From assembly GCF_000471905.2 (NCBI RefSeq), contig NW_006497557.1:2531380-2595379 (forward strand): DNA of 64,000 nucleotides, read 5' to 3'. The DNA comes from Amborella trichopoda. Taxonomy: Eukaryota; Streptophyta; Magnoliopsida; Amborellales; Amborellaceae. Below the pieces are notes generated by a model. It had not been told where the DNA came from, did not search any database, and saw nothing but the letters and a program-made list of their open reading frames with translations. This document shows, piece after piece, positions 1-11,640 of the stretch (position 1 is the stretch's first letter; each line of letters opens with the position of its first letter). Both the position numbers and the translations under genes were made by a program.

Positions 1-252
1 CGGGAGAAAGTCCCTCAACAAGGTACCGGTCCATTAGAAGCCACTTTGCTCACCCCTCGGTCAAGCGAAAGGGCAGCAAGGTCTACCTCTCAAGGACTGC
101 ACCGATGCCAGTGATCAAGAAAAAAAAAAATTGTTGAGAGGAAATAAACACGTCTTAATGAGGATTCGCCAGATGAACTTTGACGATAAAGTTTTCATTC
201 TGAATGTTGCACTTATCACTTCTCTCGAAGCTCAACATCCGTCGGGGCAAGT
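1..252 (+). pseudogene. C-terminal remnant of a basic-tailed 3' ORF next to an LTR
   Basis: The predicted peptide ends with a segment reading SLEAQHPSGQ. It corresponds to SLEAQHSVGQ at the end of the ORF at 40,418-40,807 and to a related end near 59,610. A lysine-rich patch beside an A11 tract (about 119-130) matches the RKKRSKSRKK patch of the other copies. Reading frames change at the poly-A tract, so this copy is broken. The function is unknown. In all three copies this sequence lies immediately before an LTR start. The assignment rests on short matches and is tentative. Confidence 0.4.
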
Positions 253-1805
253 TATTGTATGTCATTTTTGACGTACCTACATCTCCCAAGTGAATAAGGA
301 GAGAGTCAGCAACAGCCTAGCCCTACGGGTACACAAGATCCCGACAGGCCAAAGTTGTGCCATAAAATAAAGGCTTGAACCATATGACCAGGGTACGGTG
401 CCATCGCACCAAGGAAGGACCTTACAAATGTAGCCCTATGCTTGGCTTCAAAACTATACCAGACCACTGCGATCACATTTATAATGTTGAATAACCTCAA
501 GGGACGGTGCGGTGGCACGGTGCGGCTCCACCGAACCAGTCCCCAAACATGAAGACTGTGACATCGTGTTTCGAGAGCAGCTTTAAGAACCCATGGTGCC
601 TTCCACTAAAACCAGGAAGAACCCATATCCAGATATGTTCTAGATCATGCCAACCTCGTCATTTTCACCTAAGGCATGCACTATGGAGTGACCTAGAGTT
701 AAAATTCCCCTCAAAAGAAAGTGCTCGCAATACCAGAAAAACCAAGGTTAAAGAAGAAGAAGCCTCAAATCTAGTGAAGCACAGCTCGACATTAAAGCAT
801 CGTTTCACCGACAAGTTTGATGCATCCACCTCGCGACGAGCTGCAAAATGGTATAACTCTTGCATTTAACCCAAAGTTCGATGAATGTAAGTCCCCAAGT
901 CACAAAAGAAGTAAAGCTGCCCGGTTGCCGGAATCCCTCTTTCTGGTGACCTCCCAAATTAGGCAAAAACGCAAACCAGAAAAGAATCAGCCCAAACTTG
1001 GTGCAAAATGACTGTGACTATCTCCTCTCTCATTTGCAAGCAAAGTTAGGAGCTAGGACATCCCAGGTCGAAGTTCATTGGTGAAAAAAGTTCATAAATC
1101 AGGCCGGACTTCCACCCCATGGGAAAAGGCCACCACAATACGACTAAAGGGCATCAAAATGCTCAAAGTCACAAGGACATTGAATATATGCTGACGAATC
1201 ATCTGAACCATCACCACCAGTTGCAGAAAAAGCTTCCAAGATCTGGCCATGGCAGAACAAACCGCATGCAGGGACAACTTCATCATTAGCATAAAAGACC
1301 TCAAGGGCATTTTGGTCATTGCTCCTAATTTTGAAATTTATTCCCAATTTCTTAAATTGTAATTAAGCTTTGTTTTTTAGCATTCACTCCTGTTTAGTGA
1401 ATCCTCTATATAAGCAAGTTTAAGTCACTTGTAAACTAGGCTGGAAAAATCCTTTGAGCAGGATATTTACCCATTATAAAACAAAGGCATTACGCTTGTT
1501 CTTCTTATCGTTTGCTTATGAGTCCTTAGTTCCACCAAGAGGAGAGAGTAAACTTTGAGGAAGAGAAAATACCTCTGAGGACGCAGGTCCTTAGATGCCT
1601 CTAAGCGCGTGGACTCTTCCTTCCTCTATCCTAAATCGGGTCACCAATAGACTTGTAGACTCTGAGCGTGTGGACTCTTCCTTCCGCTCACCTAAACCGA
1701 GTCACTAATAGTGTGTGGACTCTAAGCCCCAACCCTTCTCTCTCTCTCTCCCCCTTATGCAACACACCGTCTGCCTTGCACGGCAACCCATGTCACCAAT
1801 AGATG
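253..1805 (+). mobile_element. diverged LTR remnant, Tat-like
   Basis: The start resembles the LTR start of the other copies (an ATTTTT block followed by a CACC-like block and AATAAG). Around 1,330-1,420 the sequence follows the same order as the promoter part of the better LTRs: AATTGTAATTA, a T-rich run, then CTCTATATAAG. A short repeated segment around the words GTGGACTCTTCC and CACCAATAG follows at 1,600-1,800. The 3' end cannot be placed because the usual CCTAACCA terminus is not visible. Much of the middle is too diverged to align by eye. Confidence 0.35.
1407..1414 (+). promoter_or_regulatory. TATA box of diverged LTR
   Basis: TATATAAG lies about 75 bases after an AATTGTAATTA block, the same arrangement as the LTR promoters at 5,729, 42,116 and 60,885. 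Confidence 0.45.
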
Positions 1806-3120
1806 TGTAGACACCCCATTTTAAATATGGAAAATTTTGTGGTTTCCTAAACCCTTAAGACCGCATTATCCTAGTAAACCCAAGTATATAGCCCACACAA
1901 CCTACCCTGTGACCCAGAACCATTGTGCCTACCCAGAACCCTGTAGATACCCTGTTTTCAGCCAGAGTCTTGCAAACGCCCTGTTTTACTAAAAAACTCT
2001 TCAAAATTAGTAAAATAACTCTTTTTGACCCAAATTTTCTCTACGAGCTTCATAACAACCTAAACTACACACCTGAGCTAAAAATTTCATTTTCGGTCTA
2101 TTTTAGCTTAAGAGACATACCTAGTGTCACCCAATCGTCTCGGCGACATGCTTTGTGCTGCCCACCAAATTAGGCAACCCACCCAGTGTCGCTTGGGTGA
2201 CACATTGTGTGTCGTCCAACCCAGTTTGACCTGAAATCTTCTATTTTTGGAAGGACAACTCACTGGTCAATCCTGGGCAGAAATTTGTTGTTTTGGGCTG
2301 TCTTGACGTAGGCGACACTGCCTGTGTTGCCTAGTCCAGACTTCTCGAAAACAATAGTTTCCACACAAGAATGATCCTCTGCCATTTTGGGCAATCTTTC
2401 CCCCACTTTGGCCAAATTTGGCTGCACAACACTGCCAGTGTCGCCCAGACTCGAGACACCGAAAAGGTAGTCTAGGGTTGACAATTGGTTGGTTATGAAA
2501 AGCTACTCTTCCCAACAGATCCTTGGCCCTTATAAACCTCTTTTTCGTGGCCATTTTGGGGGGAAAAGAGAGGATGATTGAAACCCTATCCGCTTTGCTC
2601 AAAGAAAGTTGGGCGGCTGGACCTCTTAAATTCGTGAGCTTATGAAACCCTAATCTGAAAAACACTAACCGTGAGCCTAAAACACCTTAACATAGACTTA
2701 AGGAACCCTAGTTCTTCAATCATCTCTAGTGCTTTTAAATCAGAGATCTTCCGGTGAAGGCAAAGAGGACAGGGGTTCTAATACAGGCGATCCCTCAAAG
2801 GCTCGGGGGTCTCGGGCCATCCGGCCTGGTTTGGTATTATTCTCTTACCCTTTCTTTCTTCTTCTTCTTACTGTTTTGATTTTATTTTGATTAAGTTTTG
2901 TCAGTTTGTTGCTTTGAACTCATGTTCTAATGTTTTGGATCATGCTGGCTCTTCCACAAATTTGAGAGCGGATCTGCTCGTTTCTGTGAAGATCTGACCT
3001 CAAATCTGAATTCGGTTTATCTCACTTTCTCTACCACATTATTTTTATCAGTTTAAGGTATCAAAATCTAAGAGAACTTCGTTAGAAGATCCGTCTGATT
3101 TTCAACGTAAACAAGATGCA
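1806..3120 (+). mobile_element. possible LTR of another Ty3/gypsy family
   Basis: The stretch opens with TGTAGACACCCC, a typical gypsy LTR start. It has a TATAAAC box at about 2,531, some 725 bases in. Between 2,120 and 2,460 it carries several short inverted repeats built on GGCGACAC and GTGTCGCC. No long reading frame with known domains is present, and I cannot find a clear LTR end or primer site. It could be a solo LTR; the end given is a guess. Confidence 0.3.
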
Positions 3121-4451
3121 CGGACGCTGGGGAACCCATGGGCTCCAATGCTCGGGTTCTCTCACATCCCTGCATCAATCAGCCAGCCCCTCGAGACAAT
3201 AGTTATGAGGATGGACAACCATACCCCACACCATTCCTATGCGACAGAGAGAGAGAGAGTAGAGAGGTTGCGAACCTGAAGAGATTCTTTGTCCAAACCG
3301 CACTAACACACAGCCAGAGGGCTTTGTGACTGTTCTAAAAGGGCTGACCTCCCGGATGTGTCCCTCGAACCTCAAGCTACAAGGCTAGTGTCCCAAAGCA
3401 CCCCCGCTGTAAAACAGTTCTCTCATTGTTGCTACCTATTCACACATCATGCGCCCTCACGCCAACGCACCCCACACCAGCACGCAACATTTAGCTCGAG
3501 TGCGAGACACCATGCGGTTGTCGAAGAGAGGGTTCTCTCCCGACCCCCCCACGAGAACCAGGTCAGACCAACTGGGGACACATCATCCTACTGTTGGCTT
3601 GGACTATTTTCAGGTACCAATCTCTCTTTCTTCTCTCTCTAAAGATGCTATGGGTTCCCACTGTCCCTCCTTTGTCTGAATTGGGGATTTCTACATTCCC
3701 ATGTCCGTGACCTCACTGGAGGGGAGCAAACCATCTGGTCCTACCTACACTGTGTCCTACTCAAGCAATCTGGTTGGCCCTGCTATCGTAGTACTACATG
3801 GGAAAACTGGGGCATGGGCTCTCAAGCTCCCTGCCCCTCCTCTTCCGGCGTCAAGAGAAAATCCCTTGATGTCAACTGCATGGGTAGCGCTACACCCTCC
3901 CCCTCACACAAGCACCTTGTCAGTGGTAGACACCCCACCAGTCACATGCCTCAACGTGGTCCTTGTGCCACTGCTTCTCCTAGCTCTGTGGGTCCTTGCA
4001 AGGCCACTACCTTTAAGGTTAACTGAAAGGTGACTCTGCTCATGTCACACATTGGCATGGTCAGCATTGGCACCCCTGCACACACACCATACACTGACAA
4101 CGTCTATGCCAGCCCGCGTAGCCGCTTTGCCGCAACGCGCACCTACAGATACATCATTGTTGGCGGTCTAATCGTCACCGTGGCAAATCGGGGTAGGCGA
4201 CAGCCCACCCCAATCACCCAAACTGTTTTGGGTGTCTTTTGACTCGGGCACGTCAAGGATGGTCCCAATACCACCCACATCATGCACGCTAACCCTCTAA
4301 CTCGGGGCAGCCCAAAGGCTGAGACCTGACAAACACGTGACTTTCGAGACAATCGAAAGTCCAACAAACAAGTGCACATGCATGTTCGAGGCCTTAAGGC
4401 CTCACCAACCAAATGGGCGGGTACCAAGAGTACTCTGCCCCTCACTCTTTT
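3121..4451 (+). other. unassigned stretch without recognised gene
   Basis: The longest reading frame here is about 110 codons (3,701-4,033) and matches nothing I know. The text is rich in Ser, Pro, His and Thr codons, as is the gag leader region at 8,350-9,060. It may therefore be a badly diverged gag leader, but the resemblance is weak. A (GA)n run occurs at 3,247-3,262. Confidence 0.3.
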
Positions 4452-5728
4452 TGAACGCATTTTTCAGCACCTTGGGTCCTTGATGTAGAATAAAGAAGAA
4501 GTCAATCAATAGAGCCTCGTCATATAGTGAAATTCTCAAGTATCAGAATTACCCTAGAATGGGTCAAAATATTCTTAATCACTCCAATAGGCCACTTGCT
4601 AAAGTTTCATCACAATCTAACATGTCTAAGGCAGCGCAGGCAAAGAAATAATTTCAAAAAAATCATCCTCTGGAACCCTAAAATGAACCCTATAACTAGA
4701 ACTTTATTTTCAGTATGTTAAATAGTTGTGAAACCACTGCCATTAGATCTAGCACGATGGAAACCTAAGGGTCAAGTTTCGGCTTAATCAGACGTTCCAG
4801 GATAAAGTTGTCCTTGAAACAATAAAAAACGGTAAGTAGCACACTATTCTCGTGCGGTCTCCCTACACCAATCTTCATTAAAGGAGGCTGGTGTGAAGGA
4901 CCTATATTTCACTCATTCAAAGTCCGATCGCTCTCAAATTTGGTGAGCGTCTTGGTCTTATCAAGATGATTGTTTTGATATGTGGCACAACCGGTGACGA
5001 TAACCGAGCAGGGAGAAAAACCAGAGAGAACTTGATAATTTGTGAAGATAGTTGCAGAAAATTCAGTAGCAGCACGTCTCGCTCGAGCGGCCAAATCACG
5101 ATGCTCGCGTACCCGAGCCACATGAAACTAATTGCATTATACGCGTAAGGTCAGAGGCTATCTCTGGTCCGAATTCTGCATACGATGAACATTTGGATTT
5201 GGTACACGAAGGCGTCAATATTGCTGAAAATTCCAGCTGCCGAATTTTCAGATTCCGACCAAAAACCCAAGACGACGAAATCTTCGTCCGGACATGAAAT
5301 CGAGCTGCGTTTTTTGCCATGTGAACATGATGGAATTCTTAGTGTGATTCAGTGAAGCAATCAAAGAAAAATTTCAAGAAAAAAAGCACACTATCAATCA
5401 GAAGTTTTCAAGATCTATGCAAATTTTGAGTCACGTGATCATGGCCTAAAAACGTGATCCAACGCTTGAAGTTGGTATCAAATAGATCATCATGACGAGC
5501 ACATTATCTTTGGGTCAAACGGATGCCAGAGAAACCCTGAATTGTCCATGGAAGATCACGTAAGTTCTATGGCAGCAGAAGGGACTGTTTTGGAATTTCA
5601 TGTATTGTTTGGCAGGGCCAAAACTGTCCTTTTGCATCCAATTTTAAAATTTCTTTTAATTCAATTAAATTGTAATTATCATCAATTTAGGTAATTTTTT
5701 GGTGTCCACCCATGTTTGGGCCCAATTC

Positions 5729-5734
5729 TATAAG
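5729..5734 (+). promoter_or_regulatory. TATA box of LTR 1
   Basis: TATAAG follows a conserved CCCAATTC block. The copies in the other LTRs read TATATAAA, so this promoter is slightly degraded. The AATAAA signal at 5,785-5,790 lies 55 bases downstream. Confidence 0.6.
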
Positions 5735-5879
5735 TACATGCTAAACACAATTGTCAAAGGACCCTTGATTTTTCAATACTCATCAATAAAATTTGAGAGT
5801 TTTTATGCTCAAATTGTGGGCACATCTTGGAGAGAGAGAGAGGAGAGAGAATAAACGGTTTGATACCCTTTGGTGGAGG

Positions 5880-6265
5880 TAATTCTTTCTCCTCCTCTCA
5901 TCTCTCCTTGTCTCCTCTCATCTTTCTCTCTCCATCTCTTATCTCTCTTTCTCTCTCCTCCTCTCATATCTCTCTTTCTCTCTCATCCTCTCATCTATCT
6001 GTCTCCTCTCATCTCTCTTTCTCTCTACTCCTCTTATCTTTTTCTCTCCTCCTCTCATCTCTCTCTTTCTCTCTTCTCCTCTCATCCTCTCTTCTCATCT
6101 ATCTCTTTCTCTCTCTTCATCTCAATCTCACTCTTTCTCTCTCCTCTCATCTATATATTTCTTTCCTTTTTCTTCTCTAATCTTCTTTATCCACTTTCCT
6201 TCTCTCTCTTTTGTCATTCCTTTTTTCCTTCTTCACTTTCATTCTCTCTCCTTGTTCTTTCTCTT
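5880..6265 (+). repeat. pyrimidine (CT) low-complexity tract in LTR 1
   Basis: The stretch is almost pure C and T in short CTCTCTTTCTCT-like words. Both + strand frames stay open by composition alone (145 codons), so no protein is inferred. Confidence 0.9.
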
Positions 6266-6396
6266 CCCTCTTTGTTCATGCATGGTGGAGCCTATCGTCA
6301 GACATGATGTATTTTTGTTTGTAGGACCTAAATAGTGAGGCAGGCCTTAACCCGAGTGGCAGGCTGGGCTTTTGTAAAAGTTTCCTTGTCTTCCTC

Positions 6397-7160
6397 TTTG
6401 TCATGGACGACAGATGCTCATCGCCCCCCATGTTTTCTCCCACTTCTCACACCACTATCTTGGACGGCGGATGTCATCACCATCCATGTTTTCTCTCTCT
6501 TTCCTTTTCTTTTCTATCATGGACAATAGAAGTTCATTGTCATCCATATTCTCTCTCTTCTAATATCTCTGTCATGGACGGCAGATGTCATCTCCACCCA
6601 TGTTCTCTCGTTCATCTTCTGTTTTGTCATGGATGGCGGAAGTTCATTGCCGTCCACGTTCTCTCCCTTAATTTCTGTATTATGGATGGCGGATGTCATC
6701 GCCGCCCATGTTTTCTCTCTTATAATTCTTGTGTCATGGATGTCAAAAGCTCATCGTCGTCTATGTTTCCTCTCTCTTTTCATCTCTGTCATGGATGACT
6801 GAGCTCATCATCATCCATGTTTTCTCTCTCTTTTCTTCTGTCATGGACAACGGATCCTCATCACCATCCATGTTTTCTCTCTCTTCTCTTCTCTGTCAAG
6901 GACAGCAGAAGCTCATCGTTGTCCATATTTTCTCTCTCTTCTCTTCTCTTCTCTGTCATGGATGATAGAGGCTCATCGCCATCCACATTTTATCTCTCTT
7001 ATCTTCTCTGTCATGGACGACAGTTGCTCATCATTGTCCATGTTTTCTCTCTCTTCTCACTCCTCTGTTATGGATGACGGAAGCTCTTCGTCGTCCATGC
7101 GTCCTTCTAGTTTCTCTCTCCTCTTTCATAGACGGTGAAAGTTCATCGCCGCTCATGTTC
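6397..7160 (+). repeat. tandem hairpin minisatellite, about 14 units, LTR 1
   Basis: Units of roughly 55-60 bases each hold a left arm close to CATGGACGRC, a loop near AGAAGCTCATC and a right arm close to GYCGTCCATG, followed by a CT-rich spacer. The arms are reverse complements. Most differences between units are C/T or G/A changes. A second array with the same unit is in LTR 2 at 20,500-20,890. Confidence 0.85.
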
Positions 7161-8014
7161 ACCTCTGTCTTTTCTTCCCCTTTCTTCTCTCTTCTTCCCC
7201 CTTTTCTCTTCTTTCTTACTGCCCCTTTCTTCTTCTTTTCTCTCTCTCTCGTTTCTTTCTTTTTCTCACATGCACAACATTAGTAGTATTGTGCATGCCT
7301 TTCCCTCTCTCTTTCTTTTCACTCTTCTTATTCTATCAAGGGAGGCTAAGAGAAGTACTACCATGGTAGTCTCGTCGTCTAATAGTATTGTTGTTGTGTC
7401 AATTTTAGTCACTGTGCCCACCTTATTTTCATGATAGACTAGCCATCGTGTCAGGCGGGTCGATGATCGTTCTGTCATCTTGTAGTATAGTCATTATGCC
7501 GGTCTAGTAACAGTGCTGGTCTTGCTAGCCCGACAAGTCAATCACTTGCCGGTCTAGCTATTGTGTTAGTCAAGCGACCTAATCAAATTCTTATCTTCCC
7601 CATTCTTCTATTCTATCTCTTTCTTCTTCTTTCATATATTCCCTACCCCTTTCTCTTCTTTTGAATGTGCATTCGCCCAAAGACAAGGAGGGGTCACTTA
7701 ACCCACTTGTCTTGGAAATTAATCATGTGTGTGTGATTGCAGAACAGGAGAGTACAGGCCAAGGGAGGTGATTCCGAACTATTTCTACGACTGAGGGGAT
7801 TTCTTCATGATCTAAGAGGGCGCTCATCCGAGCTAGCCTTAGTAAGTCCTGAACCCACCTTAAATTCCTCTCTCATCGGTTGGTATACATATTCTCACTC
7901 CTGAGCGAGGTTCTCGAGAGAGTGATCTCAAAGTCTGGGGTTCCCCCGAAACCCGAGACACGTGTCGCCAGATCATCCCGATCAGAAGGGTGAGATCGAG
8001 GCACCTAACTAGCT

Positions 8015-8033
8015 TAGTGACTCCACTGGGGAC
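8015..8033 (+). promoter_or_regulatory. primer binding site, tRNA-Arg type
   Basis: The sequence TAGTGACTCCACTGGGGA differs by two transitions from the expected complement of a plant tRNA-Arg 3' end (TGGCGACTCC...). It lies three bases after the LTR. The cleaner copy is at 21,910. The tRNA assignment is from my knowledge of plant tRNA-Arg ends. Confidence 0.75.
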
Positions 8034-8349
8034 TTACTTCCCCTTCGTCGGATCGTTCTTATTGGGCTAGTTTCTCCTTTGTTTTACTATTTTCACACAC
8101 CACCTGGCTGTTGGGTTTCTTAACCCATTTATTCAGATATGGGATTTCCTCATCCTCGCAATTGCGAGTGTCCCCTGAGAACAAGTCCGAGAACTTTGTT
8201 CCCAACTTTTCTTTTGAGCAAAGACCTAGTGTCTAGCTCGTAGGTCTTAACCAGGATAGGCGTGAGGAGGGACTTATAGGTCCCTAACTCCCCATCTCTT
8301 CGAGCTGGTTAAATTTTCGCCAAGGCACTCTGCATTGGTAGTATTTCTG
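8034..8349 (+). other. 5' untranslated leader of element 1
   Basis: This stretch between primer site and gag matches the leaders at 21,929-22,221, and on the - strand those at 55,190-55,413 and 36,700-36,865. Shared words include TTCGTCGGATCGT and TCCCTAACTCCCC. No reading frame of interest is present. Confidence 0.6.
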
Positions 8350-9638
8350 CTCCCACTCATAGCATGCACCCTGTCACCAGCAAGTCACTTGTCGGTCGCA
8401 TCGCCGAGGTACGCCAGAAGGCTACCTAGTCCCTTTTTGCAAAAGGAAAGCAAGTTGTCATTGCTTCTATGGGTCACCGCAAGGCTTCTCCCAACATTCC
8501 AGAACCACCACGAGTCTCTACCCTTATGGGCTCAGCACATCAAGGGGGAGACCCTGGGGACTCCACCTCTCGCACACACTATGAGGCTCGTGGGTCATCC
8601 ACTCGAGCCACACCTCGAGGCAACCGTTATGTTACCTTGAGTCAACATCCAGGATCAGGCCTTCCAAGGCTAGGCCCTGCACACATTATTCATGTGCATC
8701 CCACTGCTCAGGGCAATGTTGTTGCTGTACCCCCAAGTACACAGGAGACAGCTGCTTCGTCCTCTCACTCAGCGCACACTAGCGCACCCTGTAAGGGGCA
8801 GGCTTTCACCTATTCTCTTTTAAACACCTGCTTGCGATTCTCGGCCACCTAAGGCCAGACCACTTGCTCGAGCCTACGTTGACCTCAAGGTCATCCGTGA
8901 TCCTTCTTCAAGGGATGCACACATGTCACCATCACATACATCTTCTTGCTACTGACTCAAGTGCCCTCATGAGTCAACCCTTCTCTTGCCTGACTCTTTT
9001 CCTTTGGGCAAGCACCTCAGGCCTTGGTACTCGAAGACCTTCCCCAAGAGTACCATCTTGAACCCCGTCATCTTGGTCATGCTTGTAGAGCTCATAAGAG
9101 GGCTCGGGGTAAAGACCTGATGGGAGATCAAGTCCTTCGTCCTCCCTGATCCAGGATAACCCCAGTTCTAGGCCCACACTCATTGCTTCACCTAATGGAA
9201 AAGACTCTTTCTTGTGCAAGAAGAGCCGACCATCCGCAGTCTCGATCGCAGTTCTGGCATGAGGTCCATCAAAACCTCAAAGGTAAACACGATAGGGATT
9301 TGTAAATTCTAACTAGGGAAGCAACCAAGATCGTCAGGACAACCAACTCTGATGACCCTCTTCACCTGAACCCCTTCTACCCTCTTCAGATGACAAAGCT
9401 TGAAGAAGAAGGCCATGAACCCTGCCCTGTGGTTATTGTCGTAGAAGATGACTCAGCCACTCAACAACAACGATCCAAAGACAGTTGAGAACTGGTCCTT
9501 ACGCGATCGGCATACAAGACTCAAGTCCAGTCGGGGCATGTTGTCCCCTTACTGACCAATCTCTAACGTGCGACTCGTCATGCTCGGAAGCCCTCAACTG
9601 CAGCTAAGGCTGACCTCCTTGGAGAAACAGTCAGCGTA
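8350..9638 (+). pseudogene. gag N-terminal (leader) region, element 1
   Basis: The frame reading SKSLVGRIAEVRQKA, then SMGHRKASPNIPEP, matches the N-terminal ORFs of elements A (55,185-54,625) and B (36,693-36,325). Conserved words include HSMHPxTSKSL, AEVxxKA and KGKQVxIA. It is Ser/Pro/His-rich with no known fold. A stop sits between the KAT and SLFAKGK segments near 8,430. From about 8,850 to 9,638 the frame is lost, though pieces still match the other elements (near 9,370 a HLNPFYP-like segment). It is probably the N-terminal extension of the capsid polyprotein; its function is unknown. Confidence 0.6.
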
Positions 9639-10480
9639 ATGGTTCTAAACGAGCTTGGGGACTGCCAGGAAGAGCGCATGAGTAAATTCGATGACATGGT
9701 GCATGCAATGATGGAGAAGATTGATCATAAAGATGCCTCGCGACACTCGGCTAATCACGAGGTCACCTCCCATCACTTAGAGGATGCCCTTCCAAGGCAG
9801 CCTCCTCCTCCTACCTCACAAGACAATTCTATCCCTCACCTCATGTCACAGGCGGACATCGATGCTATGGTAACTCACGGCGTAAAGAACAGACAGATCC
9901 CGGGTATGCAAGTAGCAACGCTTTACCAAAAGTCGTATCCCTCTTACATTGATCAGGTGTCATTTCCCTCAGACTATAAGAAAGGGATGTTTCCCTTGTT
10001 CAATGGTACCACATCCTCGCACCAGCATATCGCTCACTTCCAAGCAACATGTCGAACGACAACAGCTAACAAGAGACTCCTACTTCGTCAGTTTATTGAA
10101 ACCCTTGATGGTCTAGCTTTTTGGTGGTATGCTCGGCTTCCCGCAAACTCAGTACATACTTGAGAGGAAATGGAGAAATTATTCCACCAGCACTTCTATG
10201 AGGTTGAGAGAGAGGTTCAAACCATTGAGCTTCTCACCTTGACTCAAGATCCTGATGATCCTGTGGATCAATTCATATCAAGGTGGAGAGATTTAGCCGC
10301 TCGCCATCCCAATCCCATGCCTGAGAAGGAAGCGGTTCAAACATTTGTGCAAAACATGTGACCTGAAATTGCTCAACATGTTGAGGGCTCCAATCCGACC
10401 TTCATGTCAGAGCTGATCTCCAAGTTGGTCCGCGCAGAAAGTTTGTCATGCCACCATGGTGGGTTATGACAACAGTATAC
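9639..10480 (+). pseudogene. gag core (capsid-type domain), element 1
   Basis: The open frame 9,639-10,163 contains SYIDQVSFPSDYKKG, FPLFNGTT, HIAHFQATC and a conserved WWYARLPANSV segment. It continues after one stop at 10,162 with HFYEVEREVQTIELLTLTQ and DQFISRWRDLAARHPNP. This is the pattern of the plant retrotransposon gag (capsid) family, in which DQFISRWRDLA-like helices are typical. A second stop follows QNM near 10,360. Gag assembles the virus-like particle that packages the RNA. This copy cannot make a full protein. The start at 9,639 is only the first Met of the open stretch. Confidence 0.8.
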
Positions 10481-11640
10481 AAGCTCAGGAAACAATCGGG
10501 GCAATGGTAGCTCTCGGATGAATACACGGGGCAGCCAACAAAAATGAGTGATTAGCACGGCCGTCACTGTAAGAGATCCAAAGAAAGCTCTCTCCCAAAC
10601 TTTGGACCTCTCCAAAGGGGTAAGCATAGCAACGATAGTGCCTCAGCATGCAAGCAACAAAAGTTGTACAACTGGGTACCCCCACCTGCAAACCTCAATC
10701 GAGATGATTATTGGACCAGGCATAAGAACAAGGTCTACCTCATTGAAAAGGAATGGGTCCCTACACTATTTCGATTATTACTGAAGCAAAACATCATCGA
10801 GCTCCTACAGACCAAGTTTCTTTATCAGGCCAGACTCGATTCCCATGCAAATCACTGTGCTTATCATCGGAGGATAAACCACCCCACAGAGGACTGCTAC
10901 ACGTTAAAAGACATTATTGAAGCCTTGATCCAAAAAGGTCAGATAAAGCTTGAAGAGCTAAAGAAGGCATTCAGGGTAGTAGAGACCTCCCACGCTGTGA
11001 CAGTCCAAGAGGAAGACGAAGCGCCTGATAACCTTCACGCCTTGTTCATTATGATACTTCAAGGAGGCCTCATCACACAAAACCTGGCAAGGCAGCCATG
11101 ACACCTCACTCATGGGACTGAAGACCATGGGTGCACGTACTATCAGATATGGGGCCATGACCTGAGAAAATGATCCATTTTCCATGATATAATCGCGAAG
11201 AAAATATAAGGATTCCAAGAGCATTGTAGCGTTTCGAAAAGTTATTCCCAAATCACTACTCCACAGCTACGAGAGGGCCTCTTGACACAAGACCTGGGTA
11301 AAGATGGCTCCGATCTTGCTAAACCCTCAACTTCCCAACCATGGATAGTCCATCACGGGCGGAGCAGACTCAAGTCCTTAAGGCGAGAGCCAGTTCGTCA
11401 AGCTAGGGCAGTTCATAAACCTAGCGAGACGGATCAATTGCTGCCAATGACAACCAGAAAGAGATGAGCACCAAGGGGTGCTCGCCGGAGAAACAAGACT
11501 GCTCAACCTCCAGTTGAGCAAGAATTTCTCAGGCTCTTCCCCCGTTACCAACTTTACTAAACTTTATCCCTGACGTGATCATCCTTTCTTCCTCATCCCA
11601 TCAAGAGGATGTCTCTAAGACATTTTCATCTTAGAGTACG
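10481..11640 (+). pseudogene. gag C-terminal part with two CHHC zinc knuckles, element 1
   Basis: The frame 10,664-11,101 has a NWVPPPANLNRDDYW segment and an HKNKVYLIEKEWVP segment. It is followed by CAYHRRINHPTEDC, a C-x2-H-x4-H-x4-C knuckle, and the LKDIIEALIQKGQI helix that usually follows it. A second, decayed knuckle is at about 11,130 (YYQIWGHDL; the copy at 17,850 is complete as CSYHQIWGHDLSKC). After it comes a basic, Gln-rich region (11,282-11,467). Such knuckles bind RNA. Several stops are present. Confidence 0.7.

Larger units (their letters stand above)
4452..8011 (+). mobile_element. 5' LTR of element 1
   Basis: The start (TGAACGCATTTTTCAGCACC) matches the other LTR starts at 40,805 and 59,616 and the reverse-strand starts at 58,514 and 39,681. 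The end (CACCTAACTA) is three bases before the primer site. The order is U3, TATA box at 5,729, AATAAA at 5,785-5,790, a CT-rich tract, an array of hairpin-forming repeats, and a U5 ending in a conserved block of about 250 bases. At 3.56 kb it is long, as is usual for Tat elements. It contains no gene. Confidence 0.8.

Noticed and set aside
3701..4033. 110-codon frame as a gene
   Set aside because: No recognisable domain and no partner elsewhere that I can align with confidence; only a loose compositional likeness to the gag leader.
5827..6307. Overlapping frames of 117 and 145 codons rich in Ser and Leu
   Set aside because: Pyrimidine repeat in LTR 1; the CT text cannot form stop codons on this strand.
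6397..7160. Possible CRISPR array (regular repeats with spacers)
   Set aside because: Plant LTR context, no cas genes, spacers are all CT-rich and similar, and the repeats diverge gradually. It is a minisatellite.
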